Source: an uncultured bacterium
GTDB lineage: Bacteria > Bacteroidota > Bacteroidia > Bacteroidales > Bacteroidaceae
Direction: 5' to 3'
DNA: 64,000 bases
NCBI GenBank assembly: GCA_905215555.1
Contig: CAJMQU010000012.1
Location: 1-64,000, forward strand
The notes below the pieces were generated by a model, which saw nothing but the letters and a program-made list of their open reading frames with translations, ran no database searches and was not told the origin of the DNA. The position numbers were made by a program, and so were the translations under genes. This document shows, piece by piece, positions 52,890 to 62,662 of the stretch; the first letter of the stretch is position 1, and the number at the start of each line of letters is the position of its first letter.

Positions 52890-54953
52890 ATGGAGAACAG
52901 ATATTTCAAACGGGACATAAGTTGGCTGTCATTCAACTACCGCGTACTACTGGAAGCGGAAGATGACAGTCTGCCTCTGTATGAGCGAATTAACTTCATT
53001 TCCATTTACTCGTCCAACCTGGAAGAATTCTATAAAATACGTGTGGCGGACCATAAGGCGATAGCCACCGGCGCCGCACAAAGTGACGAAGAAACCGTGC
53101 AGTCGGCCATCGAACTGGTGGATGCTATCAATCTGGAAGTAAACCGCCAAATGGAAGACCGTATCCGTATTTACGAACGGAAAATACTTCCTGCACTGAA
53201 AAAGAACCATATCATCTTCTATCAGAGCCGCAACGTGGAGCCATTCCATCACGACTTTGTACGCCGTTTCTTCCGGGAAGAGATTTTCCCGTATCTCCAG
53301 CCCGTGCCCGTCTCCAAAGATAAGATAGTCTCGTTTCTGCGGGATAACCGTCTGTATCTTGCTGTACGTCTGTTTCCGAAAGGAGAGAATGGAAAAAAGG
53401 GAGAAGCTCAATACTTCGTCATGAAACAGCCGTACAGCAAAGTGCCCCGTTTCATAGAATTGCCCAAAGTCGGAGGGAACTATTATCTCATGTTTATTGA
53501 AGATATCATCAAGGCGAACATCGACACCATCTTTCCCGGCTATGAGGTGGACAGCAGCTACTCCATCAAGATTTCGCGCGATGCGGATATCCTGATAGAT
53601 GATGCCGCCAACACTTCCGAAATCATCGAGCAGGTGAAGACCAAGGTGAAAAAACGCAAGATAGGAGATGTCTGCCGTTTTGTATACGACCGTGCCATGC
53701 CGCAGGATTTCCTCGATTTCCTGGTGGACGCTTTCCGCATAGACCGCCGTGAACTGGTGCCGGGCGACAAACACCTCAACCTGGAAGACTTGCGCCATTT
53801 ACCCAATCCCAATCCGAATGTACAGCCCATACGAAAGCCACAACCCATGAAGTTGACTTGCCTCAATGAGCGGGAATCCATATTCCAATATGTGGAAAAG
53901 AAAGACTTGCTGTTGCACTACCCTTACCACTCATTCGAGCATTTCATCCATTTCCTATACGAAGCGGTGCACGAACCTACCGTACGCGAAATCATGGTAA
54001 CGCAATATCGGGTTGCAGAAAATTCTGTTGTAATCAATACGCTGGTAGCCGCAGCACAAAATGGTAAGAAAGTCACCGTTTTTGTAGAGTTGAAAGCCCG
54101 TTTCGACGAAGAGAATAATCTTGCCACAGCCGAAATGATGAAAGCTTCGGGCATCAACATCATATATAGTATACCCAAGTTAAAGGTACACGCCAAGGTG
54201 GCCCTCGTTTTGCGCCGCAACAAAGAAGGCAAGAAACTCACCAGTTATGCCTACATCAGTACCGGAAACTTTAATGAAAAAACTGCTACGCTCTATGCCG
54301 ATAGTGGATTGTTCACCTCCAACCCCATACTCGTCAACGATCTGCATAATCTGTTCCGTACCTTGCAGGGGAAACAAAATCCGGTATTTCACCGCTTGTT
54401 GGTGGCGCGCTTCAATCTGATACCGGAACTGAACCGCCTCATCGACCATGAAATAGAACTGGCCAAGAAAGGTAAAAGCGGCCGAATTATCCTGAAGATG
54501 AATGCACTGCAAGACCCCAGCATGATAGACCGCTTGTACGAAGCATCGCAAGCCGGAGTTGAAATAGACTTGATTGTGCGGGGAATCTGCTGTTTGATAC
54601 CGGGACAGTCATACAGTCGTAATATCCGTGTAACACGTATCGTAGACACTTTCCTGGAACATGCCCGCATATGGTATTTTGGCAATGGCGGCAACCCGAA
54701 ATTATTCCTCGGCTCGCCGGACTGGATGCGGCGTAATCTGTACCGCCGTATTGAAGCCGTCACCCCTATACTGGACCCGGAGTTAAAACAGGAATTGGTT
54801 GACATGCTTTCCATCCAGCTTGCGGACAAGCGCAAAGCCTGTTTCGTGGACGAAGACCTGCATAACTGCTGGAAATCAGCCCACCCGCAAAAAGAAAAGA
54901 TACGCTCGCAATATACTTTTTACGAACTTCTTAAACTAAAAATCGAGAATTAA
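52890..54953 (+). CDS. ppk1: Polyphosphate kinase 1
   Basis: 687 residues, the usual length. N-terminal domain beginning RYFKRDISWLSFNYRVL, the phospholipase-D-like catalytic halves with KLKVHAKVALVLRR (the phosphorylated His region) and TFLEHARIWYFGNG, then the C-terminal YRRIEAVTPI. It makes polyphosphate reversibly from ATP. It is followed by a PiT phosphate carrier, so the two may act together in phosphate storage. Confidence 0.95.
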   Translation: MENRYFKRDISWLSFNYRVLLEAEDDSLPLYERINFISIYSSNLEEFYKIRVADHKAIATGAAQSDEETVQSAIELVDAINLEVNRQMEDRIRIYERKILPALKKNHIIFYQSRNVEPFHHDFVRRFFREEIFPYLQPVPVSKDKIVSFLRDNRLYLAVRLFPKGENGKKGEAQYFVMKQPYSKVPRFIELPKVGGNYYLMFIEDIIKANIDTIFPGYEVDSSYSIKISRDADILIDDAANTSEIIEQVKTKVKKRKIGDVCRFVYDRAMPQDFLDFLVDAFRIDRRELVPGDKHLNLEDLRHLPNPNPNVQPIRKPQPMKLTCLNERESIFQYVEKKDLLLHYPYHSFEHFIHFLYEAVHEPTVREIMVTQYRVAENSVVINTLVAAAQNGKKVTVFVELKARFDEENNLATAEMMKASGINIIYSIPKLKVHAKVALVLRRNKEGKKLTSYAYISTGNFNEKTATLYADSGLFTSNPILVNDLHNLFRTLQGKQNPVFHRLLVARFNLIPELNRLIDHEIELAKKGKSGRIILKMNALQDPSMIDRLYEASQAGVEIDLIVRGICCLIPGQSYSRNIRVTRIVDTFLEHARIWYFGNGGNPKLFLGSPDWMRRNLYRRIEAVTPILDPELKQELVDMLSIQLADKRKACFVDEDLHNCWKSAHPQKEKIRSQYTFYELLKLKIEN

Positions 54954-55134
54954 GAAATACTGCTTCCAACACTTAGAATTGATGATTAAAATTTAGGGTC
55001 AAACAGAGCCTTTCATCGTAATATAGCTACTAACAAGCAGCCTTAGAGATATTTGTAATACTTCTGTAACATGTATGACATTTCTCTGCAACACTATTTC
55101 AGTTCCTTTGCAGCCAGAAATAAAATACATCATT

Positions 55135-57378
55135 ATGGAAACTATTTATCTATGTATTGTCATCTTCCTGTTCGTCCTCGCAGTGTTCGACCTGATAGTG
55201 GGCGTCAGTAATGATGCAGTCAACTTTCTCCAATCGTCAGTCGGTGCAAAGGCTGCTTCTTTCAAAACCGTGTTGTTTATCGCCGGTATAGGCGTATTTA
55301 TCGGTGCAGCATTGTCCAATGGGATGATGGACATCGCCCGACACGGCATCTACCAGCCACAACACTTCTACTTTGCTGAAATCATGTGCATCCTGCTTGC
55401 CGTGATGCTAACAGACGTTGTGTTGCTGGATGTTTTCAACACGATGGGCATGCCGACCTCCACCACGGTATCAATGGTATTCGAACTACTTGGAGGTACT
55501 TTCGCCCTGGCACTCATCAAAGTACACGGCAGTGACACATTGGGACTTGGCGACCTCATCAATACAGATAAGGCACTATCCGTCATCATGGCCATCTTCG
55601 TATCCGTAGCCATCGCTTTCTTCTTCGGTATGCTGGTGCAATGGTTGGCCCGTGTTGTGTTCACCTTCAACTACAAGAAAAAGATGAAATACAGCATCGC
55701 CATTTTCGGAGGTATCGCCGTTACATCCATCATCTACTTCATGTTGATAAAAGGTTTGAAAGACAGCTCATTCATGACTGCAGAAAACAAACAATGGATA
55801 CAAAACAATACAGCAATGCTCATCAGCATCAGTTTTGCATTCTTCACCGTGCTGATGCAGATATTGCACTGGCTCAAAGTGAATATATTCAAGGTAGTGG
55901 TACTGCTGGGTACCTTCGCTCTGGCGCTCGCCTTTGCCGGCAATGACTTGGTGAACTTTATCGGGGTACCTCTGGCCGGATACTCTTCTTTCATCGACTA
56001 TACCACCAACGGAGCAGGTGCTTCACCGGATGGGTTCCTGATGAATTCACTCCTTGGTCCTGCCAAAACACCCTGGTATTTCCTTTTCGGAGCAGGTGCC
56101 ATCATGGTATACGCCCTCTGTACTTCAAAAAAAGCACATAATGTAATCAAAACTTCCGTAGACCTTGCCCGTCAGGACGAAGGAGAAGAATACTTCGGAA
56201 GCACGCCTATCGCCCGTACATTGGTACGCTTCAGCATGACACTGTCCAACGGGATATCCAAAACAATGCCTGAAAGCACTAAACGCTGGCTCGATACACG
56301 CTTCCGCAAAGACGAGGCCATCATTGCCGACGGTGCAGCCTTCGACTTGGTACGCGCTTCGGTCAACCTCGTACTGGCCGGTCTGCTCATCGCATTAGGT
56401 ACTTCGTTGAAGCTTCCCCTCTCCACTACGTATGTAACTTTCATGGTCGCCATGGGTACATCGCTTGCCGACCGTGCCTGGGGACGTGATTCTGCCGTAT
56501 TCCGCATCACAGGAGTACTGAGCGTCATCGGAGGTTGGTTCATTACCGCCGGAGCTGCATTCACTATCTGTTTCTTCGTAGCTATGGTCATTCATTTCGG
56601 AGGCACATTTGCTATCATTGCACTGATCGGTTTAGCTATATTCTCACTAATCCGCAGCCAAGTGATGTACAAGAAACGCAAAGCGAAAGAGAAAGGCAAC
56701 GAGACAATTAAGCAATTAATGCAGAGCAGTGACAACACAGAGATTCTGGAATTGCTGCGCAAACATACCCGTGAAGAACTGGTGAAGATTCTGGCATTCA
56801 CAGAAGAAAACCTGGAACGCACCACAACAGCTTTCTTACATGAAAACCTTCGCGGACTGCGCCGTTCCATGGGAGCCGTAAAATTTGAAAAACAGCTCAT
56901 CAAGCAAATGAAGCGCACAGGTACTCTTGCCATGTGCCGTCTGGATAATAATACGGTGCTGGAGAAAGGTCTCTATTATTATCAAGGCAATGATTTTGCC
57001 AGCGAACTGGTATATAGTATCGGACGCCTTTGCGAACCGTGCCTTGAACATATCGATAATAATTTCAAGCCGCTGGATGCCATTCAGAAAGGTGAATTCT
57101 CTGATGTGACGGAGGACATCGTTTACTTGCTGCAAGTATGCCGTCATAAGATGGAAAACAATGATTATGAAGGATTTGAGCATGAGCTTCGGAAAGCCAA
57201 CGATCTGAACGGACAGTTATCACATTTGAAACGTGAAGAATTACAGCGTATCCAAAGCCAGTCCGGCAGCATCAAAGTCAGCATGGTTTATCTGACAATG
57301 ATACAGGAAGCCCAGAACGTTGTCACCTATACTATCAATCTGATGAAAGTAAGCCGTAAGTTCCAGGCGGAAGAATAA
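55135..57378 (+). CDS. PiT-family inorganic phosphate transporter with PhoU-like C-terminal domain
   Basis: About 747 residues. Two Pho4 repeats (about 10-180 and 250-500) with the family signatures GVSNDAVNFLQSSVGAKAA and GNDLVNFIGVPLAG and around 10-12 transmembrane helices. A cytoplasmic helical C-terminus (about 530-747) resembles PhoU and may gate the carrier. It imports phosphate with a cation. The in-frame Met at 55075 would add 20 residues; I chose METIYLC (55135), where the membrane domain starts. Downstream of ppk1 by 181 bases with no clear promoter. Confidence 0.9.
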   Translation: METIYLCIVIFLFVLAVFDLIVGVSNDAVNFLQSSVGAKAASFKTVLFIAGIGVFIGAALSNGMMDIARHGIYQPQHFYFAEIMCILLAVMLTDVVLLDVFNTMGMPTSTTVSMVFELLGGTFALALIKVHGSDTLGLGDLINTDKALSVIMAIFVSVAIAFFFGMLVQWLARVVFTFNYKKKMKYSIAIFGGIAVTSIIYFMLIKGLKDSSFMTAENKQWIQNNTAMLISISFAFFTVLMQILHWLKVNIFKVVVLLGTFALALAFAGNDLVNFIGVPLAGYSSFIDYTTNGAGASPDGFLMNSLLGPAKTPWYFLFGAGAIMVYALCTSKKAHNVIKTSVDLARQDEGEEYFGSTPIARTLVRFSMTLSNGISKTMPESTKRWLDTRFRKDEAIIADGAAFDLVRASVNLVLAGLLIALGTSLKLPLSTTYVTFMVAMGTSLADRAWGRDSAVFRITGVLSVIGGWFITAGAAFTICFFVAMVIHFGGTFAIIALIGLAIFSLIRSQVMYKKRKAKEKGNETIKQLMQSSDNTEILELLRKHTREELVKILAFTEENLERTTTAFLHENLRGLRRSMGAVKFEKQLIKQMKRTGTLAMCRLDNNTVLEKGLYYYQGNDFASELVYSIGRLCEPCLEHIDNNFKPLDAIQKGEFSDVTEDIVYLLQVCRHKMENNDYEGFEHELRKANDLNGQLSHLKREELQRIQSQSGSIKVSMVYLTMIQEAQNVVTYTINLMKVSRKFQAEE

Positions 57379-57427
57379 AACATATCAGTTTTTATATCCG
57401 TACAGTTTTATTTCTTTTCAGCACAAA

Positions 57428-57494
57428 GGGCACAGAAATCACAGAGTTTTCATACTAATCATTGATAGTAACAATCTCTGTAATCTCTGTGCCC
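57428..57494. terminator. Imperfect 19-bp hairpin between convergent genes
   Basis: Arms 57428-57446 and 57476-57494 pair at 17 of 19 positions (GGGCACAGA/CACAGAG-type sequence) around a 29-base loop. It lies between the ends of the PiT gene and the caspase gene, a likely bidirectional terminator. The cacagag/ctctgtg wording resembles dispersed intergenic repeats I recall from Bacteroides genomes. Confidence 0.55.
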
Positions 57495-57511
57495 TCTCTG
57501 TAGCAATCAAC

Positions 57512-60271
57512 TTATTGTTCCGAAACAGGTGTCTTCAACTTCACATCCGCCCAATCCGACCATGTAGGAGAAACCATATACTGCGGTTCCTGCATCTTGC
57601 CAATCAAAGCAGTAGCTTTCTTCACTTCAGCGTTGGTCTTCTCAAACAATTCACGCATGGTCAAGTCACCTTTCGCATCTTTAATGCACTTAATCAGGAA
57701 ATAAGTATAATATCCCTGCTTCTTATCATGATAAACGCTGGAAGTCTGGTCACCGCTACTGGATGAGAAACTCAACGTATTTCCTTGCGGCAGACCCGCT
57801 TTAGGCACCACACGCACACCTTTCTGAGCCAACAGCGGAGCGGCACTCTTATAACCACCGCTGAAACAAGCATCGAGGAACACATAAGCACCCTTAATCG
57901 GATAAGTAGCCAGACGCTTATACAAATCTCCCAAAGAAATCCCCAGACGGATATTCTTGCCCGTAATGTCCACCGGCAACAAATAAGGCTCTTTCGTAGC
58001 CTCATCGTTATTACCATGACCGGAATAATAGAATATCAGTTCAGCTTCGGGGTCGGTACTTGCCATGTTCACCAGCCAGTCAAGTTGTTCATGCATCATA
58101 CCCGCCGTAGCGTTAGGCACTACTTTCAACTGCCCGTCGGGCACGCCAAACGTACGTACGCAATATTCACGGAACACCATAGCGTCATTTACGGCATAAG
58201 GCACGTTGATTTCGGCATTGGCACCGGTCATACTGTAATCTTCATTCCCTATGATCAATGCATAGCGATGACGGTTCACAGCACCTACCGGAATATCTTT
58301 CAGCAACTCGGTGGTAAGCCCCAGGGAAACATTCTTGAGGTCTACCGCCTTACGGACAGCACCGTCAATCTTGATAGTGCTTGAAGCCGTCAGGTATGCA
58401 CCCACCTTTACTTTATAAGCTTCGCTCAGATAAGAAGAGCGGGAATCTTCACTCACATTCACCATTACGGCAACGGAATCGCCATCGAAACGCTTGTTCA
58501 CCAGGAAGCCGTAGTCCAAAGTGGCCACATCACCCGGTGCAATACTGTCTATCACCATTTCCGGGGTATCCGTCGTAAATACATTGTTCGGTAACTTGAA
58601 ATTCAGCTTCACATTGCGGGCGGTTTTAGTACCGAAGTTCTGCAAGGCAAGTGTCAGTTTACCGTTCTTGCCCAAAGTGATGGACGAACCTTCGGAAGCA
58701 AAGAACTGATGATCGGCTACCCGCAAACGCGGCATGGCATATTCCTGAGTGTTCACAATCAATTCCGACGGGTCCGCATCAAAACCGTTCGCTTCGAAAG
58801 CATAGATATTGATCTTAGCCAGTGCCGAAGGCATCTCCTTCTTCACCAGATAACGGAAAGTGTATTGTTTGGATGTTCCGGCCGGGATGTTACCACCATC
58901 CAGTTCGCGGGGACCATCGAAGTATTCATCGTACCCCTGCTGTTCGGAAAGACGGAGGCGAATATTATAAGCATCTCCCTGTCCATTGTTCGCAATCGTG
59001 AATTGAACGGCAAAACTTTCACCGGCATCTATCACCTTATTATTATTACCGTCGATGAAGCTGTCCACATGAATCACCAGCATGGCAGGTTCCACCGGTA
59101 CAGGAGCTGCTTCTTGCTGCTGAGCCACGCCTTCGGTCTTCTTCAATGCTTCATTGTAAGCTAACAGGCGTGAAGAGAACGATGTATAAGAAGCACCGTC
59201 TGAAACAATTTTCATCAACACTTCATATTCCGCTTTCATATCCATATACTGATATACACCCGCCAATCCCTGCATATACATCTTGGACGAAGGTTCTTTC
59301 TCCAGGATTTTCAGGAAAAGGTCTTTGGCATCCAGCAGATAACCGGAAGCACGCTGGCGCACCAAAGCATATTCCGTATCATTGGCAATAGTAGCACCAT
59401 TGTTCACAATCTCCGTAGCCACATTAAAGTTGACGCGAGCCAATCCGGTCAGCAGTTCAAAGCTATCGGGGTGAAGGGCATACAGACGTTTGTAGATGTC
59501 AAGCGCTTCCTGATTCTTGCCTTGACGTTCCAAAAGACGCGCCTTGATAGGTAACACTTTGTCGTTGTTGGGATCCACCTCAAGAATGCGGTCTATAGCG
59601 GACAATAACTTCGGCATATTGTTCGTGGCGATATGTACATTCACCAGATTGTAGAGGAAATCGAGCGAAACGGGATACTTGGCAATAGCCTGCTCAAGAA
59701 TGCGCTCTTGCTCCGAATAATTCTTCTGCGACTGATATATCATGCTCATATATACATAGCAGTCTTTCTGCTGCGTGTCTGTTCCTGTATTCAGATACTC
59801 CTGAAAATACTTCAATGCCTGCGAATACTTTTGCAGAGTGTAAGCGGATACTCCCGCATAATACACAACGGAAGCATAACGGCTGTCCTTAGGCAGCAAT
59901 TCACTTTGGAATATCTTCAACTGGGGCATCTCGATATAAGCTGCCGCAAAATCCAGAGCCTTGGCCGGTTGTTTCTGCTCGGAGTAGTACACTGCTCCGT
60001 TCAGCAGATAAGGGTACATAGCACGCAAGCGGTTCTTGGCACCACTCAAATACTGACCGTTATCCGGTGCTTCAACAACCTTCATGAAGTTCTCGTAACT
60101 GTCCAGCAGATAGCCGTACATGCCAGTCACGTTCGTTCCTTTATCGCGCTCACTTTCAAAAAGCACATATTGCTGGTTGGCACGTTTGGATGCGGCAGCG
60201 GCGTCTTGTGCCGCTACCTTTCCCCATGCCCCCAGCACAAGAATGATTGTCAGTATAAAAAATTTATTCAT
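57512..60271 (-). CDS. Secreted TPR-CARDB-caspase protein
   Basis: 919 residues: signal peptide (1-21), tetratricopeptide-type helical repeats (about 30-390), two CARDB/beta-sandwich adhesive domains (about 405-640) and a caspase-type (peptidase C14) domain (about 665-905) with catalytic H752 (YYSGHGN) and C802 (LDACFSGG), so the dyad is intact. Secreted or periplasmic. The gene upstream (a propeller/OmpA-like protein) ends five bases before it, so both are one transcript. Function not known; bacterial caspase-like proteases act in programmed cell death, defence or development in other settings. Confidence 0.85.
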   Translation of the reverse strand: MNKFFILTIILVLGAWGKVAAQDAAAASKRANQQYVLFESERDKGTNVTGMYGYLLDSYENFMKVVEAPDNGQYLSGAKNRLRAMYPYLLNGAVYYSEQKQPAKALDFAAAYIEMPQLKIFQSELLPKDSRYASVVYYAGVSAYTLQKYSQALKYFQEYLNTGTDTQQKDCYVYMSMIYQSQKNYSEQERILEQAIAKYPVSLDFLYNLVNVHIATNNMPKLLSAIDRILEVDPNNDKVLPIKARLLERQGKNQEALDIYKRLYALHPDSFELLTGLARVNFNVATEIVNNGATIANDTEYALVRQRASGYLLDAKDLFLKILEKEPSSKMYMQGLAGVYQYMDMKAEYEVLMKIVSDGASYTSFSSRLLAYNEALKKTEGVAQQQEAAPVPVEPAMLVIHVDSFIDGNNNKVIDAGESFAVQFTIANNGQGDAYNIRLRLSEQQGYDEYFDGPRELDGGNIPAGTSKQYTFRYLVKKEMPSALAKINIYAFEANGFDADPSELIVNTQEYAMPRLRVADHQFFASEGSSITLGKNGKLTLALQNFGTKTARNVKLNFKLPNNVFTTDTPEMVIDSIAPGDVATLDYGFLVNKRFDGDSVAVMVNVSEDSRSSYLSEAYKVKVGAYLTASSTIKIDGAVRKAVDLKNVSLGLTTELLKDIPVGAVNRHRYALIIGNEDYSMTGANAEINVPYAVNDAMVFREYCVRTFGVPDGQLKVVPNATAGMMHEQLDWLVNMASTDPEAELIFYYSGHGNNDEATKEPYLLPVDITGKNIRLGISLGDLYKRLATYPIKGAYVFLDACFSGGYKSAAPLLAQKGVRVVPKAGLPQGNTLSFSSSSGDQTSSVYHDKKQGYYTYFLIKCIKDAKGDLTMRELFEKTNAEVKKATALIGKMQEPQYMVSPTWSDWADVKLKTPVSEQ

Positions 60272-60276
60272 GATAA

Positions 60277-62451
60277 TTATTTTACGGGGAAAGCATTCAT
60301 TATTACAAACTCCACATTGATCTTGCGGAATTCTCCACCACGTTCTTTGGCAACTTCCACATGATATTCGTATTCGTTTTTGGTGTTATCCAGTGTAGCC
60401 ACATTCTTCTCAATGTAATCCTTCACACCTGCCGCACGCATCAGAGCCAACTGTTCATTGGTAGTAATGCCCGAAGCTTTCGTAACTGTAATATTATCAA
60501 GATTGCCATCCTTATAGTAAGGTTCGTCAATGAATTCGCCATATTGCCCGTTGTAGGCTATACGTCCGCGGATAGGACTTGCATCAGCAGAACCGGTAAT
60601 GATTACTTTCACCTGTTTGCCTTCGGACAGATACTTGGCGAAATCGCCTTCGAAAGCATTCTTGATAATCTTCATCAAAGACATGGCAGCATTGGAGCGT
60701 TCAATGTTATAGCCACCGGACGGGAAGTCTTCTTTAGCCGAGAATTCCTTGTTAATAACTTCATATTGATATTCCACTTTGTAGTTCAGAATCTTATTAC
60801 CGTCAGCATCCACACCCGGAACCACCTCAGTCTTCACATCAATCTGAGTGTTTTCCGTAATCAGCTTATCCTGCTTCTTCTCTTCGATTACGGCTTCCTT
60901 GATTTCTTTCAACTGAATTTCTTCGCGGCTAGCCTGCTGCATAATCTCCAGCGGAACGAAGTTATCATCAGCTTCGAGAGCCGTCAACTTGGTACGGCCG
61001 ATGTTATCATAGATATACACTTTATTTGTAGTCTCATTACGCACCTCTACATAAGCCAACTCAAATTCGTCCTTATCATTCAATACATACACAGCATTGT
61101 CAAACTTCAGGTTCTTGGTATCCTTGAAGTCCCCCACTTCACCTGCCGGCACTTCGAGAGCGATGGCGGGCAATGCATTGAAGCCGATATTCAGCATATT
61201 CTTGGAAGCATCGTACTCACCCACAAAAGGATTATCGATGGAGATACGGTCACCTGCCAGTTCCGTCGCCACTTCCTGGGCAAACAATTGCTGTTGCTTC
61301 AGGCGTGTTTCGTCATTTACACGAATGGCATAGTCTTCCAAAGATTCGCCTTGCATCATTTTTACCCATTCGTTCATTTTAGCATCCACTTCCTTGCTCA
61401 TCAATTTGCCGAAGAAAGGATTCAAACCGTTAGCATCCCAGAAAACAAGTCCTTTAGCACGATTGGAAAGCATGAATACATCTTTCGTTTGTTTGTTCAC
61501 AAAGAACCGGCTGGCCGTTACACCACCCGGATTCTCGTCCAAAGTCTGTTCGGGCACGCTGTTCTTCAGGTTCATGATGACAATGGCGTTACCGTCTTTA
61601 ACTACGCTGATATATTTGCCGTCCGGATGGAAAGAAGGGGAAGTCAAAGTGCCTCCTATTTTATCGAAAATATCTATCTTGTCCCACGTTTTCGTATCAA
61701 AGATAGTCAGACGCTTGTCTGTGGTCACAACTGCCATCTGGGAAGCATCGACAGAGAAGACCGCCTCCGTCACTTCGGCAGGCATCGGAATAGACTTACG
61801 CAATTCTTTTGTCTGGAAGTTCCAGATATCGATGTTCTTGCCGGTTCCGGCAGCAATGAAATAATTGTTGGGACTCATAGATACGGAAGTAGCTACGCTT
61901 TTTCCCTGAATATAAGCCTGGGGCAGATATTCCTTTGTATCATAAATGATGATTTCACCCAAAGAATTGGATACTATGAAGTTGCGGGCATCAGCACCAT
62001 AACACATGGCAACAGGCACGATATCCCCCTTTGAAGCGCTTTTCATCAATTCAGCGCCTGCCTGCCCGGCCATGTGGAAATCCAGATTCTTCCTGCCTTT
62101 CAGATCTTTGCTCTTGCGCTTCTCTTTCAGTTCGAAGAGTTTCTTGTTCCGGTCACGGAAAGAGTATATACTGACAGGCTTCTTACCTCTCATCAAAGCC
62201 AACGAACTACCGGTCGGATTAAAGGCTATCCGATCAACATCTTTCAAATCTGCAATAGGGATATCACGAATCGTCAGCAAAGAGCCATCCGACAGAAAAG
62301 CTGTACAGAACGTTGTATTATCAAATGCCGTAATACGTTTAGCCGAAGAAAAACTCCTCTTTGCTTCTACCTGAGCCACCGCCTGACTGCAAAAAAGGGC
62401 AGCCGCAAAACAAAGAGTAATCCCCTTAATCGGGCGGAACCACGTTTTCAT
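60277..62451 (-). CDS. Secreted WD40-like propeller protein with OmpA-like C-terminus
   Basis: About 724 residues: signal peptide (to VAQVEAK), WD40-like beta-propeller blades (about 30-340, with GSLLTIRDI, FIVSNSLGEIIIYDTK, YFIAAGTGKNIDIWNF), a middle beta/alpha region (about 350-560), and a C-terminal OmpA-like region (about 590-724) with NAAMSLMKIIKN and ITGSADASPIRGRIAYNGQ. It lies directly upstream of the caspase gene with a five-base gap. It may present or regulate the caspase at the cell envelope; this is inference. The chosen Met (62451) begins the signal peptide; an in-frame Met at 62469 is possible. Confidence 0.75.
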   Translation of the reverse strand: MKTWFRPIKGITLCFAAALFCSQAVAQVEAKRSFSSAKRITAFDNTTFCTAFLSDGSLLTIRDIPIADLKDVDRIAFNPTGSSLALMRGKKPVSIYSFRDRNKKLFELKEKRKSKDLKGRKNLDFHMAGQAGAELMKSASKGDIVPVAMCYGADARNFIVSNSLGEIIIYDTKEYLPQAYIQGKSVATSVSMSPNNYFIAAGTGKNIDIWNFQTKELRKSIPMPAEVTEAVFSVDASQMAVVTTDKRLTIFDTKTWDKIDIFDKIGGTLTSPSFHPDGKYISVVKDGNAIVIMNLKNSVPEQTLDENPGGVTASRFFVNKQTKDVFMLSNRAKGLVFWDANGLNPFFGKLMSKEVDAKMNEWVKMMQGESLEDYAIRVNDETRLKQQQLFAQEVATELAGDRISIDNPFVGEYDASKNMLNIGFNALPAIALEVPAGEVGDFKDTKNLKFDNAVYVLNDKDEFELAYVEVRNETTNKVYIYDNIGRTKLTALEADDNFVPLEIMQQASREEIQLKEIKEAVIEEKKQDKLITENTQIDVKTEVVPGVDADGNKILNYKVEYQYEVINKEFSAKEDFPSGGYNIERSNAAMSLMKIIKNAFEGDFAKYLSEGKQVKVIITGSADASPIRGRIAYNGQYGEFIDEPYYKDGNLDNITVTKASGITTNEQLALMRAAGVKDYIEKNVATLDNTKNEYEYHVEVAKERGGEFRKINVEFVIMNAFPVK

Positions 62452-62502
62452 TTCATCCATACCTTTCAATATTTATAACAGTTTATATTTTTGTACTATT
62501 TG

Positions 62503-62530
62503 CAAATATAAACATTAATTTTCTATCAAA
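62503..62530 (-). promoter_or_regulatory. Putative promoter of the WD40-like/caspase operon
   Basis: Leftward TATATTTG (62510-62503), within the palindrome TATTTGCAAATA (62498-62509). A TTTG (62530-62527) lies 16 bases upstream, closer than usual. Transcription would start near 62497. Confidence 0.5.
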
Positions 62531-62632
62531 CGGTCAACAATTTCTTATTTTTTTTGTTTAGAGAGCCTTTTAACAGGATAAACGGGCGAAAAACAAGATT
62601 AAAAGGATGAAAAAGGCAACTATGTGGAGTAA

Positions 62633-62662
62633 ATATTTGTCACGGAAATCCGTGATAAATAT
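62633..62662 (-). terminator. Hairpin at the end of the CCA-adding enzyme gene
   Basis: 14-base arms (62633-62646 and 62649-62662), 13 of 14 paired around an AA loop. It directly adjoins the stop codon of the leftward gene and is mixed GC core with AT flanks, so a leftward transcript would end in an A/U-rich tail. Confidence 0.6.

Noticed and set aside
60361..62034. Long open frame (557 codons) on the + strand opposite the WD40-like gene.
   Set aside because: It lies entirely within the leftward gene, has no domain-like pattern or signal, and its composition is that of a reverse-strand shadow.
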